DNA of 18,674 nt from NCBI GenBank assembly GCA_028290225.1, contig JAQGKH010000106.1:1-18674 (forward strand), written 5' to 3'. This DNA is from Devosia sp. (GTDB lineage: Bacteria > Pseudomonadota > Alphaproteobacteria > Rhizobiales > Devosiaceae). Under the pieces are notes generated by a model that ran no database searches, had not been told where the DNA came from, and was given only the letters and a program-made list of their open reading frames with translations. The position numbers and the translations under genes are program-made. Numbering within the stretch: position 1 is the stretch's first letter; the number at the start of each line of letters is the position of its first letter. This document shows, one piece after another, positions 17,023 to 18,674 of this stretch.

Positions 17023-17730
17023 ATGCCCGCCACCAAAGATCATATCGTAACGTCCTATAGCGACGAACTGGTCGCGCTCGCTCAGGCCATCGCTGAAATG
17101 GGCGGCATGGTCGAAGTCGCCATCGAGAACGGCACCAAGTCGCTGCTCAAGCTCGACCGCGAACTGGCCGATCTCACCATTCTCGCGGACCAGCGGATCG
17201 ATGACATGCAGCGCCGGATCGATGACATGTCAGTGTCGATGATCGCCCGCCGCCAGCCCATGGCGTCCGATCTGCGCGCCATCATCACCGCCATTCACGT
17301 AGCCCAGGATCTCGAACGCGTCGGCGACATGGCCAAGCAACTCGCCCGCCGCTCGCTCAAGCTCGAAGGCATGAACCTGCAGCCCACCTTCTACAACGGC
17401 GTCAAGAACATGACAGCGCTGGTGCTCGGCCAGATCAAGACCGCGCTGGACGCCTATTCCAACCGGGACGCTGCTGCAGCCATCCAGGTCTGCAACCGCG
17501 ATAATGAGGTCGATGCGATGCATACCTCGCTGTTCCGCGAACTGCTCACCTACATGATGGAAGACCCGCGCAACATCACCGCCTGCACCCAGTTGCTGTT
17601 CTGCGCCAAAAGTCTCGAGCGCATCGGCGACCACGCCACCAACATCGCCGAGCGCGCCTATTATCTGCAAACCGGCAAGCAGCTTTCCCCCGATGTGCAG
17701 GAATTCCATCGCACCCAGATCAAGGCCTGA
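17023..17730 (+). CDS. phoU: Phosphate signalling protein PhoU
   Basis: PhoU links the state of the Pst transporter to the PhoR-PhoB system and represses the Pho regulon when phosphate is ample. The 235-aa protein is all-helical with the two-fold PhoU repeat; the metal-binding motifs are DLERVGDMAK (about 97-106) and SLERIGDHATNIAE (about 196-209). A clear AAGGAAA lies a few bases before the ATG. It follows pstB after 29 bases and precedes phoB by 91 bases, where two hairpins occur. Confidence 0.96.
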   Translation: MPATKDHIVTSYSDELVALAQAIAEMGGMVEVAIENGTKSLLKLDRELADLTILADQRIDDMQRRIDDMSVSMIARRQPMASDLRAIITAIHVAQDLERVGDMAKQLARRSLKLEGMNLQPTFYNGVKNMTALVLGQIKTALDAYSNRDAAAAIQVCNRDNEVDAMHTSLFRELLTYMMEDPRNITACTQLLFCAKSLERIGDHATNIAERAYYLQTGKQLSPDVQEFHRTQIKA

Positions 17731-17751
17731 TCCCGACGATCGCCGCGCTCC

Positions 17752-17774
17752 GGCTTCCCCGCGATGGGGGAGCT
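17752..17774 (+). terminator. First hairpin in the phoU-phoB gap
   Basis: GGCTTCCCC (17752-17760) can pair with GGGGGAGCT (17766-17774), nine pairs including two G-U, around the 5-base loop GCGAT. It lies 21 bases after the phoU stop. No T-run follows, so RNA processing or attenuation is as likely as termination. Confidence 0.35.
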
Positions 17775-17784
17775 GATGCCACAC

Positions 17785-17800
17785 GCACCCGGTCGGGTGC
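17785..17800 (+). promoter_or_regulatory. Second hairpin in the phoU-phoB gap, upstream of the phoB ribosome binding site
   Basis: GCACCC (17785-17790) and GGGTGC (17795-17800) form a perfect 6-bp stem with loop GGTC. It ends about 10 bases before the phoB Shine-Dalgarno AGGGGAG. Together with the hairpin at 17752-17774 it could mark a processing or attenuation site that sets PhoB level; function is inferred from position only. Confidence 0.35.
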
Positions 17801-17821
17801 TGCATTGAAGGGGAGTTCCCC

Positions 17822-18523
17822 ATGCCCGCCACCATCCTCGTTGTTGAAGACGAAGAAGATATTTCGATCCTCCTGCGCTACAATCTGGAAGCGGAGGGCT
17901 TTGGCGTTCAAACGGCGGAAACCGGTCACGAGGCCCTCGAACACATCCAGCACCAGCTCCCCGACCTGATCCTGCTCGATTGGATGTTGCCCGAAGTCTC
18001 GGGCATCGAGCTGTGCCGCCGCCTGCGCGCCCGCGAGGAAACCGCGCAAATCCCGATCATCATGCTGACCGCCCGGGGGGAAGAAGAAGAGCGCATTCGC
18101 GGCCTGGCGACCGGCGCAGACGACTACATCGTCAAGCCCTTTTCCCTGCCCGAACTGATCGCCCGCATCCGCGCGCTGCTGCGCCGCGCCAGCCCGAACC
18201 TCGTCACTGCTTCGCTCAAGCTGGGCGATCTGGAGCTGGATCGCACCACCCACCGGGTTCGGCGCGCGAACCGCGACGTGCATCTCGGCCCCACCGAATA
18301 TCGGCTGCTGGAATACCTGATGCGCCATCCCGGCCGCGTTTACTCGCGCGAGCAACTGCTCGACGGCGTCTGGGGCAACGAGGTTTATGTCGATGAACGC
18401 ACCGTGGACGTCCATATCGGCCGGCTCCGCCGCGCCATCAACCGCGCTCGCGAAACCGATCCGATCCGCACCGTTCGGGGCGCCGGCTACGCCTTTGACG
18501 AACGCTTCGCCCAGCCTGCCTAG
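17822..18523 (+). CDS. phoB: Phosphate regulon response regulator PhoB (OmpR family)
   Basis: The transcription activator of the Pho regulon, 233 aa. The receiver domain (4-120) has the acidic pocket Glu9/Asp10, phosphoacceptor Asp53 in LILLDWMLPE, Thr83 in MLTARGEEEE and Lys105 in DDYIVKPFS. The C-terminal winged helix (about 130-228) has LGPTEYRLLEYLMRHPGRVYSREQLLDGVWG and the recognition-helix region DERTVDVHIGRLRRAI. AGGGGAG lies six bases before the ATG. Context (end of pst-phoU, PHO box upstream of pstS) makes PhoB more likely than another OmpR-family regulator. Its kinase PhoR is not encoded in the window. Confidence 0.96.
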   Translation: MPATILVVEDEEDISILLRYNLEAEGFGVQTAETGHEALEHIQHQLPDLILLDWMLPEVSGIELCRRLRAREETAQIPIIMLTARGEEEERIRGLATGADDYIVKPFSLPELIARIRALLRRASPNLVTASLKLGDLELDRTTHRVRRANRDVHLGPTEYRLLEYLMRHPGRVYSREQLLDGVWGNEVYVDERTVDVHIGRLRRAINRARETDPIRTVRGAGYAFDERFAQPA

Positions 18524-18583
18524 TCGGCCATCACGCCCGCTGCATTGAAGAACTTGTAACGATCCCCTTGAGCCTTTTGTTAA

Positions 18584-18604
18584 AACGGGCCTGCTAGGCC
18601 TGTT
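18584..18604. terminator. Stem-loop after phoB
   Basis: AACGGGCCT (18584-18592) pairs with AGGCCTGTT (18596-18604), nine pairs with one G-U, around a 3-base loop. It lies 60 bases after the phoB stop and 25 bases before the next start codon. On the plus strand it ends in TT followed by GC-rich sequence, a poor T-run; the minus strand reads GTTTTAACAAAA after the stem, which looks more terminator-like. It may end the pst-pho transcript. Confidence 0.4.
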
Positions 18605-18629
18605 GCGTTGGCAGAACGGCGGGGCGGAA

Positions 18630-18674
18630 ATGACTTCCACGGATCACGGCCTGGCGGACGCGCTGGCGAGCCGC
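18630..18674 (+). CDS. Probable start of a further gene, cut by the window edge
   Basis: An ATG at 18630 opens a frame of 15 codons (MTSTDHGLADALASR) to the right edge, with a G-rich GGCGGGGCGGAA just before it that could serve as ribosome binding site. Codons are GC-biased like its neighbours. Too little is present to name a function. It would lie 106 bases after phoB on the same strand, beyond the stem-loop at 18584-18604. Confidence 0.4.
   Translation, partial: MTSTDHGLADALASR

Noticed and set aside
17021..17834. phoU and phoB share an identical 15-base start region (CCATGCCCGCCACCA)
   Set aside because: It encodes MPAT in both with common GC-rich codons; no wider similarity in the upstream regions, so probably coincidence or a preferred start context.
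17799..18550. 12-base direct repeat GCTGCATTGAAG on both sides of phoB (17799-17810 and 18539-18550)
   Set aside because: About ten 12-mer repeats are expected by chance in a window this long, and nothing else suggests mobility of phoB.

Overview
The window is GC-rich DNA from a probable alphaproteobacterium of the Hyphomicrobiales (Devosia-like is my best guess; there is no rRNA or other decisive marker). The evidence is the GC-biased third codon positions, the oversized PstC and PstA permeases with long N-terminal domains, and the pstS-pstC-pstA-pstB-phoU-phoB gene order known from rhizobia and their relatives. Most of the window is core metabolism and transport. I found no insertion sequence, prophage, CRISPR array or recognisable defence system.

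Left part (1-7294, minus strand): a glycogen cluster read right to left as glgP (phosphorylase), glgB (branching enzyme) and glgC (ADP-glucose pyrophosphorylase, running off the left edge). Upstream of it, in the same direction, lies a KefB/KefC-type cation:proton antiporter gene with a GTG start. A perfect 8-bp GC-only hairpin sits between glgP and glgB and helps place the glgB start downstream of it.

Middle (7295-11985): a nucleoside hydrolase, a 68-aa uncharacterised protein, a tRNA with anticodon CAT (probably tRNA-Ile2), and a GH5-like clan-A glycoside hydrolase without a signal peptide, all on plus. Converging on these from the minus strand is a second nucleoside hydrolase, which lacks the usual catalytic His of the HDP motif. 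Upstream of that gene are a 64-nt compound inverted repeat (11628-11691) and a 47-aa single-pass membrane protein with a strong ribosome binding site (11842-11985).

Right part (11986-18674, plus strand): the Pho regulon locus. The 320-base region before pstS carries a good PHO box (12197-12214). Then come pstS, a stem-loop, pstC and pstA (TAATG overlap), pstB, phoU and phoB, and the first 15 codons of a probable next gene at the right edge. PstS captures periplasmic phosphate, PstCAB imports it using ATP, PhoU couples transporter state to signalling, and PhoB activates the operon under phosphate limitation. The sensor kinase gene phoR, often directly upstream of pstS in rhizobia, is not in the window.

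The least explained items are the compound inverted repeat, the 47-aa membrane protein divergent from pstS, the atypical nucleoside hydrolase, the orphan intracellular glycoside hydrolase, and the pair of hairpins between phoU and phoB. I see no convincing new multi-gene system.
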